Below, piece by piece: positions 47,410-56,135 of a stretch of DNA of 64,000 bases; within the stretch, counting starts at the first letter, position 1; each line of letters starts with the position of its first letter. The position numbers and the translations under genes were made by a program. The notes under the pieces were generated by a model. The model saw nothing but the letters and a program-made list of their open reading frames with translations. It was not told the origin of the DNA and made no database searches. Source of the stretch: Bacteroidales bacterium (GTDB taxonomy: Bacteria > Bacteroidota > Bacteroidia > Bacteroidales > Muribaculaceae); contig QAMW01000009.1 in NCBI GenBank assembly GCA_003150235.1, positions 1-64,000 on the forward strand. The letters are read 5' to 3'.

Positions 47410-49620
47410 TTACTTCACTTCTTTGAGATAAAGCACACGGCTTGAATAATCGTTACGCTTGTGGTAATCCACATTATGTTCAAGAGGCATTTCAAGTCCG
47501 TTGGACATAAGGAATGACCCGGTAAATTCACGACCCTCAAAAGACAGAGGCTCATTGTCGATGCGATTCAATTCATGTACGCGGTACTTCGCCTCGGGCT
47601 TCAATCCTGCCATGGGTACGCGCGGAAGCTGCTGATTACAGAACGTCTCGGTCTTCCACCAGTAATATACCGCCTCATCTTTCTCCGGAGTGACATACAT
47701 CATGGATGCCGCGCCTTTTTTATCATAAGGGGAAAGCAAACGGTAAATGTCACCAAACTGCACAATATGGCGGATATCCTTGTATTCGGCAATCGCCTTA
47801 CGGGTCTGGTCGATTTCCTCCTGTGTCATGTTTTTAGGTTGAATTTCCATGCCGAGACGACCACTCATAGCCACATCGGTACGGAACTTGACAGGTGTGG
47901 TACGGAATGTCTGATGGTTAGGCTTGGAACTTATGTGGGAAGCCATTGCTATTGCCGGGAAGAAGTAACTTGTACCCCACTGCATGTATATGCGCTGAAG
48001 CGCGTCGGTATTGTCGCTCACCCAGAACTCGTCAAACCAGGGAAGCACACCATAGTTGGCACGACCGCCACCACTGGCACATGCTTGAATCGTGACATAG
48101 GGATATTTGGCGCGTATCCTGTCAAGAGTCTTTGCAAAGCCACGGTGATATTCTATATAGAGATGACTCTGATTGTCGGCGGTGAGATATTGCGAGCCGT
48201 GATTCATGATAGGAGCGTTTGAATCCCACTTTATATAGTCTATCGCAGGATATTTGGTAAGCAATGTGTCAACCACGTTGAACACAAGATCCTGCACCTT
48301 TGGATTGCTGAGGTCAAGCACAAGCTGTGTGCCGCCACGACCGAGATTAGGCTCACGGTTGGAGGGCTTTATAATATATTCCGGATGTTGCTCGTAAAGC
48401 TCGCTGATAGTGTTGGTCATTTCCGGCTCAATCCAAATACCGAACTTTATACCACGCTCTTCCGCCGCATCTATCAGACCCTGTATTCCGTTGGGAAGTT
48501 TCTCAGTGTCGACAGTCCAGTCGCCGAGCGAAGAAGAATCATTTTTACGCGGATATTTCACGCCAAACCAACCGTCGTCCATCACAAACAATTCTCCGCC
48601 CATCGAGGCGATATCGCTCATCATGTCGTGCATACCCTGCTCGTTGATATCAAAATATACACCTTCCCAACTGTTGAGAAGAATCTTTCTTTCCTTGTCG
48701 CCGTGGGCAAGCTTGTGGTTACGACCCCACTTGTGGAAATTACGGCTTGCACCGCTAAGACCTTCCTCACTATAGGTAAGCGCAAGCTCCGGGGTCACAA
48801 ACACCTCCCCTTTCGGGAGATGATATTCGGAATTTTCCTCGTTGATTCCGGCAAAGAAATGATGATAGTTGCTGTCATCGGTATCAAAGCGCAATTTGTA
48901 GTTGCCACTGTAAGCGAGTGCCGCACCTATCACACGACCGGAATTTTCCTTTGCCTTTCCGTCAAGTGACAGCATTACCTCGGCATGGGAAGTATGAGAG
49001 TTACGCGCGCCGTCCTTATTCTTTATCACTTTCATTCCATGCAAGAGAGGGGCTTCTTCCACTCTGCCTTCATTAGCCCACGACCCGTAAAGGCTCGAAA
49101 GCCATACATCACCGTAACGGATAGGAAGATATCCTGAAGCAAATTGCGTAAGCTCCACTTTCCCTTTCTCGTTATGAGAGATTTCAGTCCAGGTCTCAAT
49201 CACGTCTTCTCCCGGATAAGTGCGGTAATTTAATTTGACAGTGAAGGGATAATACTTGTCTTTTAAAGTAACGGTTGTTACTTCCGAGTCCTTATCTTTC
49301 TTTGTAGCGACATCTTCCACTGCAAGATCAAGGGTCATGTTACCGTCGGAATGTACCGCGCTCAGAGCGGTCTCGGCGACAGTCGACATTCCATAAGAGG
49401 GATATGCCTTGTTCCAGGAGGCTCCGGAACTTTTCATAGCCTCAATTTCCTCTGCGCCTATCTTATTGCCGTAATAGAGGAATTTCGCATCCTGACCCTT
49501 TTCAGCGTCAAGCACAAGAGATGTGGAGGGAGTTGTGATGTGTACAGTCTCCGCATTGACCGATACTATGCCGAGACATAGTGCCAATGCCAAAGGTAAT
49601 GGTCTTCTTAATAGTTTCAT
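47410..49620 (-). CDS. GH36 alpha-galactosidase
   Basis: The 736-aa exported protein (signal peptide about 1-23) has the GH36 plan: an N-terminal beta-supersandwich, a TIM barrel and a C-terminal beta domain. The catalytic residues are visible: nucleophile D466 in DYIKWDSNAP and acid/base D536 in VSDNTDALQR, 70 residues apart. KILLNSWEGVYFD and DDGWFG mark the start of the barrel. It should remove terminal alpha-galactose from raffinose-type or mucin oligosaccharides in the periplasm. It has its own promoter and terminator, with no Sus-like genes next to it. Confidence 0.93.
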   Translation of the reverse strand: MKLLRRPLPLALALCLGIVSVNAETVHITTPSTSLVLDAEKGQDAKFLYYGNKIGAEEIEAMKSSGASWNKAYPSYGMSTVAETALSAVHSDGNMTLDLAVEDVATKKDKDSEVTTVTLKDKYYPFTVKLNYRTYPGEDVIETWTEISHNEKGKVELTQFASGYLPIRYGDVWLSSLYGSWANEGRVEEAPLLHGMKVIKNKDGARNSHTSHAEVMLSLDGKAKENSGRVIGAALAYSGNYKLRFDTDDSNYHHFFAGINEENSEYHLPKGEVFVTPELALTYSEEGLSGASRNFHKWGRNHKLAHGDKERKILLNSWEGVYFDINEQGMHDMMSDIASMGGELFVMDDGWFGVKYPRKNDSSSLGDWTVDTEKLPNGIQGLIDAAEERGIKFGIWIEPEMTNTISELYEQHPEYIIKPSNREPNLGRGGTQLVLDLSNPKVQDLVFNVVDTLLTKYPAIDYIKWDSNAPIMNHGSQYLTADNQSHLYIEYHRGFAKTLDRIRAKYPYVTIQACASGGGRANYGVLPWFDEFWVSDNTDALQRIYMQWGTSYFFPAIAMASHISSKPNHQTFRTTPVKFRTDVAMSGRLGMEIQPKNMTQEEIDQTRKAIAEYKDIRHIVQFGDIYRLLSPYDKKGAASMMYVTPEKDEAVYYWWKTETFCNQQLPRVPMAGLKPEAKYRVHELNRIDNEPLSFEGREFTGSFLMSNGLEMPLEHNVDYHKRNDYSSRVLYLKEVK

Positions 49621-49655
49621 TCTGTGTATTTATGGTTCACGGTTAGTATTTTCCA

Positions 49656-49686
49656 CAAAAATAATCATTCTGAATTTAAAACGCAA
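49656..49686 (-). promoter_or_regulatory. Promoter of the GH36 gene (ATTG - 19 nt - TATTTTTG)
   Basis: TATTTTTG (49656-49663, minus strand) matches TAnnTTTG, and ATTG at 49683-49686 is a one-mismatch -33 element at 19-nt spacing. The leader is about 30 nt. Confidence 0.55.
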
Positions 49687-49811
49687 TCTCATGTCAAAAT
49701 AGTATCATATTTAGATAAGATTTATATTATTTTACATCGCTCGTCCAACCTATTTGCAAAGCGTATAATGGATTTTGTAATATAATGAAATCAAGTTTGG
49801 ATTTTTTTTGC

Positions 49812-49819
49812 TAAATTTG
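49812..49819 (+). promoter_or_regulatory. -7 element TAAATTTG for the thioesterase/dprA unit
   Basis: An exact match that ends 6 nt before the ATG at 49826, so the mRNA should have almost no 5' leader. TTTG occurs upstream but at too short a spacing. Confidence 0.5.
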
Positions 49820-49825
49820 GGCATT

Positions 49826-50233
49826 ATGAAGAAAAAGTACATATTTGAAATGCCCATGAAGGTGCGTGACTATGAGGTTGATTCAGAAGGCATAGTCAAC
49901 AACGCCATATATCTACATTACCTTGAGCATACACGCCATGAATTCTGCGAATGGGCAGGCATGACATTCCGTTCGATGCATGAACGCGGCATCGACCCTG
50001 TGTTGAGCAAGGTCGAGATTGAGTACAAGACTCCGCTCGGACTTGGTGAAAGTTTTACAAGCTGTCTTAATATTTCACGCGAGGGAGCGCGTTTCATATT
50101 CCATCAGGACATTTATAACAGCGAGGGACGACCCGTGGTCAAAGCAAAGGTGGCATGTGTCACCACGGTCAACGGGAAACTCACCCGTGGCGATGAACTT
50201 GTTGAGGCGTTTGCTAAATATCTCGACGCGTGA
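49826..50233 (+). CDS. Acyl-CoA thioesterase, 4HBT/YbgC-like
   Basis: The 135-aa protein is a single hotdog domain: VRDYEVDSEGIVNNAIYLHYLEHTRHEF contains the YbgC/4HBT active-site region (D-x-x-G-x-V-N-x-x-x-Y), although Asp is followed by SEG rather than the common AMG. It likely hydrolyses acyl-CoA thioesters as a cytoplasmic tetramer. ATG at 49826 (KKKYIFEMPMKV) is preferred to one at 49808, because a promoter element lies between them. Its stop TGA overlaps the GTG start of dprA, showing translational coupling. Confidence 0.87.
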   Translation: MKKKYIFEMPMKVRDYEVDSEGIVNNAIYLHYLEHTRHEFCEWAGMTFRSMHERGIDPVLSKVEIEYKTPLGLGESFTSCLNISREGARFIFHQDIYNSEGRPVVKAKVACVTTVNGKLTRGDELVEAFAKYLDA

Positions 50234-51330
50234 CAACCGATATTTATCAGATAGCATTTGCCTCGTTACGTGGCATGACGAGACGCCTCGCAGGAGAAAT
50301 ACTCTCTCGCGTGGGCGATGAGGAGCGCTTTTTCACAACCCCGGAGCGACAGCTGTCGGCAGTGATGGGCTGCAGCAACCGTCTTTTCACCGATGCTTAT
50401 CGCGCCGAGGTGCTTGAAAAGGCAAATAAAGAGATGCCGTTTATCGACGGCAACCATGTGAAAACACTGTATTTCACCGATACCGATTACCCGGCAAGAC
50501 TTAACGAGTGTGACGACGCCCCGCTTCTTCTTTTCGGTCTTGGCAAATGCGACCTCAACGCATCTCACATAATAAGTATCGTAGGCACACGTCATGCCAC
50601 CCCCTACGGGACCGATTTTGTAATACGCCTCGTCGAGGGACTTTCAAAAAAGATTGACAATCTTGTCATAGTAAGCGGACTTGCCTACGGCATTGACATC
50701 GCGGCTCACCGTGCTGCCCTCCATTGCGGAGTGCCAACGGTTGCAGTCCTTGCCCATGGTCTCAACACCATTTATCCGGCAACACATCGCTCGACCGCTG
50801 CCGACATCGTGCGTAGCGGTGGTATGCTGCTCACCGATTATATGTCGCAGGATGCCTTGCACAAAGGTAATTTCGTGGCACGCAACCGTATCGTGGCAGG
50901 GCTTTGCGACTGCACTGTGGTTGCCGAATCGGCAATAAAAGGAGGTGCGCTTATAACAGCCGGTATTGCATCGGCGTATCACAGGGATGTGGCGGCTTTA
51001 CCCGGAAGGACATCTGACCGCTTCAGCCAGGGATGCAACAAACTTATCGCGGATAACACCGCCGCACTCATAAGTGATGCCGACAGCCTGATTGCCATGA
51101 TGGGCTGGCAGTCGCGGCAACAAGAGGGCGACCAGGCGACAATCCCGTTGATACTCTCGCCCGAAGAAGAGGCGGTAATCGGTTATCTTACAGAAAAAGG
51201 GGAAGGTGACATCAACACTATCGGCGTGACGCTCAATCTACCCATGCACAAGCTGCTGGCGCTCCTTGTCGACATGGAATTCAAAAGCCTCATCCTCACC
51301 TATCCGGGCGGCAAATACCGCCTCGCCTGA
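50230..51330 (+). CDS. dprA: DNA-processing protein DprA
   Basis: DprA binds incoming single-stranded DNA and loads RecA in natural transformation. The 366-aa protein has a helical N-terminal domain, the Rossmann-like core with GTRHATPYG, VSGLAYGIDIAAHRAAL, LAHGLNTIYPATH and RNRIVAGL, and a C-terminal winged helix (about 300-366). The start is GTG, overlapping the thioesterase stop (GTGA). It converges with the TonB-dependent receptor gene, 23 nt apart. Most Bacteroidota carry dprA although competence is not well documented. Confidence 0.95.
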   Translation: MTTDIYQIAFASLRGMTRRLAGEILSRVGDEERFFTTPERQLSAVMGCSNRLFTDAYRAEVLEKANKEMPFIDGNHVKTLYFTDTDYPARLNECDDAPLLLFGLGKCDLNASHIISIVGTRHATPYGTDFVIRLVEGLSKKIDNLVIVSGLAYGIDIAAHRAALHCGVPTVAVLAHGLNTIYPATHRSTAADIVRSGGMLLTDYMSQDALHKGNFVARNRIVAGLCDCTVVAESAIKGGALITAGIASAYHRDVAALPGRTSDRFSQGCNKLIADNTAALISDADSLIAMMGWQSRQQEGDQATIPLILSPEEEAVIGYLTEKGEGDINTIGVTLNLPMHKLLALLVDMEFKSLILTYPGGKYRLA

Positions 51331-51353
51331 CAAAACGCACTTGTAAATCTGAA

Positions 51354-53750
51354 TCAGAAATCGATGGAGAGGCGCACATTTATTTGGCGGCGCGTGAGAT
51401 AATTGGGGACGGCATACTGGATGTCGTTTACGTCAGTCACCCAATAGTAGCTGCTGACATTGGATATGTCGAAAAGGTTGAAGCAGTCAAGTCCGAGCCA
51501 CACTGATTTCAGATGGCGTAAAAATCCGCTTCGCTGTTCCCCCTCTTTCAGCGGGCTCAACAGCGCGTAAGAAAATCCGATGTCGACACGCTTGTATGCC
51601 GGTGTGCGGAAATATCCTTTGTCGCGTGAGCTGCGAGGTGCTGTCGTGGGGAGTCCGTCGGCAAATATTCCGCGCAGACTGAATTTCAATTTGGGAAATT
51701 TCGGGAAATAGTCGGTGAAATAAAGCGCGAAGCTGTATCGCTGGTCATTTGGTCGTGGAACTTTTACACCGTTAAGATCTTCCTGAGTCTTCATAAGCGA
51801 AAAGCTTATCCAGGAATCGCTGCCCGGTACAAATTGCCCGAATAGCTTGAAATCGACACCGGTGGCAAATCCGCTCGAAGAGTTCACTCCGTCATAAACC
51901 ACCTTCAGATTATCGACCTCGTAAGGGATAAGATTGGATAATGCCTTGTAATAAGCCTCACCCGAGAGTTTAAACGGGCGGTTAAACATCCGGAAAGTAT
52001 AGTCGGCACCCAATATAAACTGCCAGCTGCGCTGCGACTTTATCTCATTGTTAAGTTTTATCATGGTGCCGTTTTCGACAGGCATCCTGAACTCCTTATA
52101 GAAAGGTGACTGATAATAGAGTCCGGTAGCGAAGCGGAATGCCCAGTGATCGTTGGTAGCCGGGACATAACCCACATTGACACGAGGACTAATCAAGAAC
52201 TCCTTGTTGAAATCCCAGTAGCTCATCCTTATGCCTCCGTTAAATGAAAAATAGCCGCTCGACGCATTCAGACGGTAGCTATCCTGAGCAAACAGCGACA
52301 CGCGATTGCTCGACAGATCCTGACGCGAGGTGAGGGTATATATCATCTCAAGCGTCTCGCCATTGTTAGGCAACGAGAATCCCGCCGAGTCGCGCAACTC
52401 CCATTCGCGGGAACGCTCATATACATTCTCGTGGTTGAACGTCAAGCCGTAAGATATATTATGGTGAGCGACAGAAGTGTTGCCCCGGAAAGCAAGCGAC
52501 AGCACCGACGCCCTTATACGGTCGCGGGCATGTTCATGGTAGCGCCCTACCCCAAGCTCGCCGCCGATACCGCCTTCCCCCGATGTACCCGCCTGGTCAA
52601 GCCAATATTCGCCCGAAATGTCGTAGGTCACAAGTTCGTTGGTGAGATAGCCGGAAGCAAGGAGTGTGTAGTCAGTGCTTTTCGACGGTCGGTAACGCAA
52701 CGTGAGCGCACCGAAATAGGTCTCGAAACGGTCTTTCTCCTTTCCGTCAAAATACACGGTGAATTGCTTTGCATCCTCCGCCGTACCGAAATTGGTTGTG
52801 CGGTTTACAGGAGTGAAATTATAATTGTTTATGGCAATGTTTCCGAGAAACGACAGCTGCCATTTGGAGTTTATGCGATAGTTGAGATTGGTCTGATAGT
52901 CAAAGAAATTGGGGTCATACTCTCCTTTTGTCTCCATTGAACTGAGGAGCGATGTGTTACGCTTGTAGCGCACCCCGTGGAGCTGGGAGAAATGGCGTGT
53001 GCTCTGCCCCAACGAAAGGCTACCGCCCATCAGACTGCCTGAAACCGCTCCTTCAAATGACTCCGGCTGACGATAGGTGATATCAAGCACCGATGCCATC
53101 TTGTCGCCATACTCAGCCGGAAAACCTCCGGTAGAAAAGTTGACCTTATCCACCATGTCAGGGTTTATGATACTCAGTCCTTCTTGCTGTCCGGAAGTGA
53201 CGAGCAGCGGACGATATACCTCTATGCCGTTGATATACACACTGTTTTCATCATACGAGCCGCCACGCACCGAATACTGCGACGACATCTCGTTGGATGA
53301 ATTGACACCCGCCATCGTGGTGATAAGCGACTCGATACTGCCCCCCGACACATCAGGCGACAATTTGTAAGAACCCGCATCAATGGCTTGAAGCGAGCCG
53401 GTCTGCTTCTTAAACTCCGTCACCTCTATCTCGGCAAGTTCCTTGGAACTCTGATACATCCGTACATTTACCGTCTGGTCGCCTTTTGCATCAATCAGTT
53501 GTCGCTCCACCTCTTTGTAACCGATGCAGGTAAAAACGAGCTTGATAGTGTCCTGCTGCGCGGCGGAAAGCTGATAATTTCCCTCAAGACCGGTGGTAGT
53601 ACCGGTGGCAGTACCCGCGACTCTCACCGTGACAAACTCCAGAGGATTATTGTCGGCATCGGTCACCTTTCCGTGAATCTTCACCTGCGCCTGTGCCGCC
53701 ACGCCGCATATTACACAAATCAGAAATAATATATATCGTAGAAGCGTCAT
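51354..53750 (-). CDS. TonB-dependent receptor with carboxypeptidase-regulatory-like domain
   Basis: The 798-aa outer-membrane protein from ATG 53750 has a signal peptide (1-20), a CarboxypepD_reg-like domain (about 22-105: IHGKVTDADNNPLEFVTVRV), a plug (about 115-230: GGSIESLITTMAGVNSSNEMSS and VRGGSYDENSVYINGIEVYRPLL) and a 22-strand barrel ending in SIDF with terminal Phe. It should import a substrate using TonB energy. No SusD partner lies next to it, so the substrate is more likely a metal chelate, cofactor or peptide than a glycan, but this is inference. Confidence 0.93.
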   Translation of the reverse strand: MTLLRYILFLICVICGVAAQAQVKIHGKVTDADNNPLEFVTVRVAGTATGTTTGLEGNYQLSAAQQDTIKLVFTCIGYKEVERQLIDAKGDQTVNVRMYQSSKELAEIEVTEFKKQTGSLQAIDAGSYKLSPDVSGGSIESLITTMAGVNSSNEMSSQYSVRGGSYDENSVYINGIEVYRPLLVTSGQQEGLSIINPDMVDKVNFSTGGFPAEYGDKMASVLDITYRQPESFEGAVSGSLMGGSLSLGQSTRHFSQLHGVRYKRNTSLLSSMETKGEYDPNFFDYQTNLNYRINSKWQLSFLGNIAINNYNFTPVNRTTNFGTAEDAKQFTVYFDGKEKDRFETYFGALTLRYRPSKSTDYTLLASGYLTNELVTYDISGEYWLDQAGTSGEGGIGGELGVGRYHEHARDRIRASVLSLAFRGNTSVAHHNISYGLTFNHENVYERSREWELRDSAGFSLPNNGETLEMIYTLTSRQDLSSNRVSLFAQDSYRLNASSGYFSFNGGIRMSYWDFNKEFLISPRVNVGYVPATNDHWAFRFATGLYYQSPFYKEFRMPVENGTMIKLNNEIKSQRSWQFILGADYTFRMFNRPFKLSGEAYYKALSNLIPYEVDNLKVVYDGVNSSSGFATGVDFKLFGQFVPGSDSWISFSLMKTQEDLNGVKVPRPNDQRYSFALYFTDYFPKFPKLKFSLRGIFADGLPTTAPRSSRDKGYFRTPAYKRVDIGFSYALLSPLKEGEQRSGFLRHLKSVWLGLDCFNLFDISNVSSYYWVTDVNDIQYAVPNYLTRRQINVRLSIDF

Positions 53751-53882
53751 TACTTTTTCCAAATAACCATACCTATTAATAACGCACTCCTCACCCAACA
53801 AATTATATCCCCAGCCACATTTATTTCATCACCAAATCACAAACCTTTTCACTATATTTGTAAAATCGTAAATCTCCCGATT

Positions 53883-54668
53883 ATGGCACAATTAATAGAC
53901 CAAATTTTATCTGAGTCCATAAATTCAGAAAGTTTCATCGCCAATATTCTCTTTTCCAAACCCCAATGGGACATAAACAAATTTGTTGCCGACGTAAGGA
54001 AAGAATGGGGCTTGGACTTATCCGGTAATATAGTCGACGACATCGGATTGGCTTATAAAGCTAATGATTGTCTTCGCGTCGTTGCGTTTGTCGATGCAAA
54101 AATTCCCTACAATGAAGCGGAAGAAGCTGCTGAACGACAAATCTTCTGGGATGGTGCCAAGAAAATAGCGAAAAGCCACAAAGCACACCTGATTATTTAT
54201 GTTAATTGTAAAGAGGATTCACATGTCGAAGCCGCCAAATTATTCACAAAGTTAATTTCCTGCGCGTTAAAGCAGGAATATGCTACTGCAGCATATTATA
54301 ATGACAATCTTCTTCATCCTGATACATATATCGCATTGGCTGATTGTCTTCATGATGATGATTACACTCTACCTGTCTTAAACTGGATATGGCCCATCCC
54401 GTTTAAGCATGGAAATCAAAATGGCATTTTAACCCGTGGGTTGACCAATTTCGGCAAAATGGAAATTGAAGTGTGCGCAGATGCCCCATTAAACGACATT
54501 CTTGATTTTATCACTGATATATCCAATTACATACTGAGTTACGACGTAACATTTAACGATGGGGAGACAATTGGCAGAGATGAAAATGAGAAGCTCAAAA
54601 TATCCATATCTCCGGGAATAGCCATTGATGAACCGACAGTAAAAATAGAATATCCGTCAAACCGGTAA
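53883..54668 (+). CDS. DUF4261 domain protein
   Basis: The 261-aa cytoplasmic protein matches the DUF4261 pattern, with a C-terminal part LTNFGKMEIEVCADAP and ITDISNYILSYD and a preceding region on detoxification-like or suppressor proteins that is not understood. The N-terminus is polar and Asp/Asn-rich. Base composition is visibly richer in A+T than in the neighbouring genes, and it stands alone on the plus strand, so it may be a later acquisition. A TATATTTG promoter element lies at 53853-53860. Its function is unknown. Confidence 0.65.
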   Translation: MAQLIDQILSESINSESFIANILFSKPQWDINKFVADVRKEWGLDLSGNIVDDIGLAYKANDCLRVVAFVDAKIPYNEAEEAAERQIFWDGAKKIAKSHKAHLIIYVNCKEDSHVEAAKLFTKLISCALKQEYATAAYYNDNLLHPDTYIALADCLHDDDYTLPVLNWIWPIPFKHGNQNGILTRGLTNFGKMEIEVCADAPLNDILDFITDISNYILSYDVTFNDGETIGRDENEKLKISISPGIAIDEPTVKIEYPSNR

Positions 54669-54714
54669 ATCACGAAATAATCGTCAAATGCAATTCAGAT
54701 TCGGTGATTTTGAC

Positions 54715-54722
54715 TAAATTTG
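54715..54722 (+). promoter_or_regulatory. -7 element TAAATTTG for the UDP-sugar dehydrogenase gene
   Basis: Exact TAnnTTTG match 18 nt before the ATG at 54741; no TTTG at the correct upstream distance. Confidence 0.5.
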
Positions 54723-54740
54723 CAAAAAGATTTTTTTGAG

Positions 54741-56051
54741 ATGAAAATAGCAATCGTTGGGACTGGATATGTCGGGCTTGTGTCGGGAGCCTGCTTTGCC
54801 GAGGTAGGTATCGACGTGACATGTGTGGATGTCGATGTAAATAAAATCGAGCGTCTGCATAGGGGCGAAATCCCCATCTATGAGCCGGGGCTTGATGACT
54901 TGGTGAAGCGTAACGTAAAAGAAGGGCGCCTGCACTTCACGACCGACCTTCTGTCGTGTCTCAACGATGTGGAAGTAGTGTTCTGCGCCGTCGGCACTCC
55001 ACCCGATGAAGACGGTAGCGCCGACTTGAAATATGTGCTCGAGGTAGCACGTACATTCGGACAAAACATCAAGCGTTACACCATTCTTGTCACAAAGAGC
55101 ACAGTACCCGTAGGCACATCCAAGAAGATAAAAGCGGTGGTCGACGCCGAGCTTGCAAAACGCGACGAGAACATCCCCTACGAAGTGGCGTCCAATCCAG
55201 AGTTTCTTAAGGAAGGCGCGGCAATCAAGGATTTCATGTCGCCCGACAGGGTGGTGATAGGCATCGAGAGCGACCGCTCGCGTAAAGTGATGGAACGTCT
55301 CTACCGTCCTTTCCTGCTAAATAATTTCAGGGTCATATTCATGGATATAGCATCAGCCGAAATGACCAAATATGCCGCCAACTCCATGCTTGCTACCCGT
55401 ATATCGTTTATGAACGACATCGCCAACCTCTGCGAACTGGTTGGCGCGGATGTAAATATGGTGCGCAAAGGTATCGGCACGGATGCACGTATCGGCAATA
55501 AGTTTCTTTATGCCGGATGCGGCTACGGCGGCTCATGCTTCCCGAAGGATGTCAAGGCACTTATTCACACCGGCAAAGAGCACGGATACACCATGCGCAT
55601 AATCGAGGCAGTCGAAGAAGTCAACGACAGGCAGAAATCAATCGTCTACGACAAGCTTGCAACCACCCTCGGCGACTTAAACGGAAAACGCATCGCGATA
55701 TGGGGACTGGCGTTCAAGCCTGAAACCGACGATATGCGCGAAGCCCCCTCGCTCGTCGTAATCGAAAAACTGATTTCCGCCGGAGCGACTGTGGTAGCAT
55801 ACGACCCCGTCAGCATACCGGAGGCACAACGCCGCCTGGGCGACCGGATTGAGTATGCGCGCGACATGTATGAGGCTGTAATCGATGCCGACGCGCTTGC
55901 ATTGCTCACCGAATGGAAGCAATTCAGAGTACCTTCGTGGAATGTACTGCACCGCGTGATGCGAGGCAACATAATCATCGACGGCAGAAACATTTATGAC
56001 CCCGATGAGCTTGCCGAAGAAGGGTTTGTCTATCACTGCATAGGCAAATAA
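54741..56051 (+). CDS. ugd: UDP-glucose 6-dehydrogenase
   Basis: The enzyme oxidises UDP-glucose to UDP-glucuronate for envelope polysaccharides. The 436-aa protein has the NAD loop GTGYVGLVSGACFAEVG, the middle domain (VASNPEFLKEGAAI, SAEMTKYAANSMLATRISFMN) and the catalytic Cys266 in GYGGSCFPKD, and a C-terminal UDP-binding domain (WGLAFKPETDDMREAPS). A close GDP-mannose dehydrogenase reading cannot be excluded, but the pattern is nearer UDP-glucose enzymes. ATG 54741 is preferred to 54720, which lies in the promoter. Confidence 0.92.
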   Translation: MKIAIVGTGYVGLVSGACFAEVGIDVTCVDVDVNKIERLHRGEIPIYEPGLDDLVKRNVKEGRLHFTTDLLSCLNDVEVVFCAVGTPPDEDGSADLKYVLEVARTFGQNIKRYTILVTKSTVPVGTSKKIKAVVDAELAKRDENIPYEVASNPEFLKEGAAIKDFMSPDRVVIGIESDRSRKVMERLYRPFLLNNFRVIFMDIASAEMTKYAANSMLATRISFMNDIANLCELVGADVNMVRKGIGTDARIGNKFLYAGCGYGGSCFPKDVKALIHTGKEHGYTMRIIEAVEEVNDRQKSIVYDKLATTLGDLNGKRIAIWGLAFKPETDDMREAPSLVVIEKLISAGATVVAYDPVSIPEAQRRLGDRIEYARDMYEAVIDADALALLTEWKQFRVPSWNVLHRVMRGNIIIDGRNIYDPDELAEEGFVYHCIGK

Positions 56052-56070
56052 GCGAAAAACAGGCGAAAAA

Positions 56071-56101
56071 TTTGGTGATTGAAACCTTTTGTTTAAATTT
56101 G
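56071..56101 (+). promoter_or_regulatory. Promoter of the endonuclease-I-like gene (TTTG - 19 nt - TAAATTTG)
   Basis: TTTG (56071-56074) and TAAATTTG (56094-56101) with a 19-nt spacer match the Bacteroidota consensus exactly. The leader to ATG 56136 is about 28 nt. Confidence 0.8.
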
Positions 56102-56135
56102 CATAATTTCAATCACCAATCATAACTCTCGCCTC

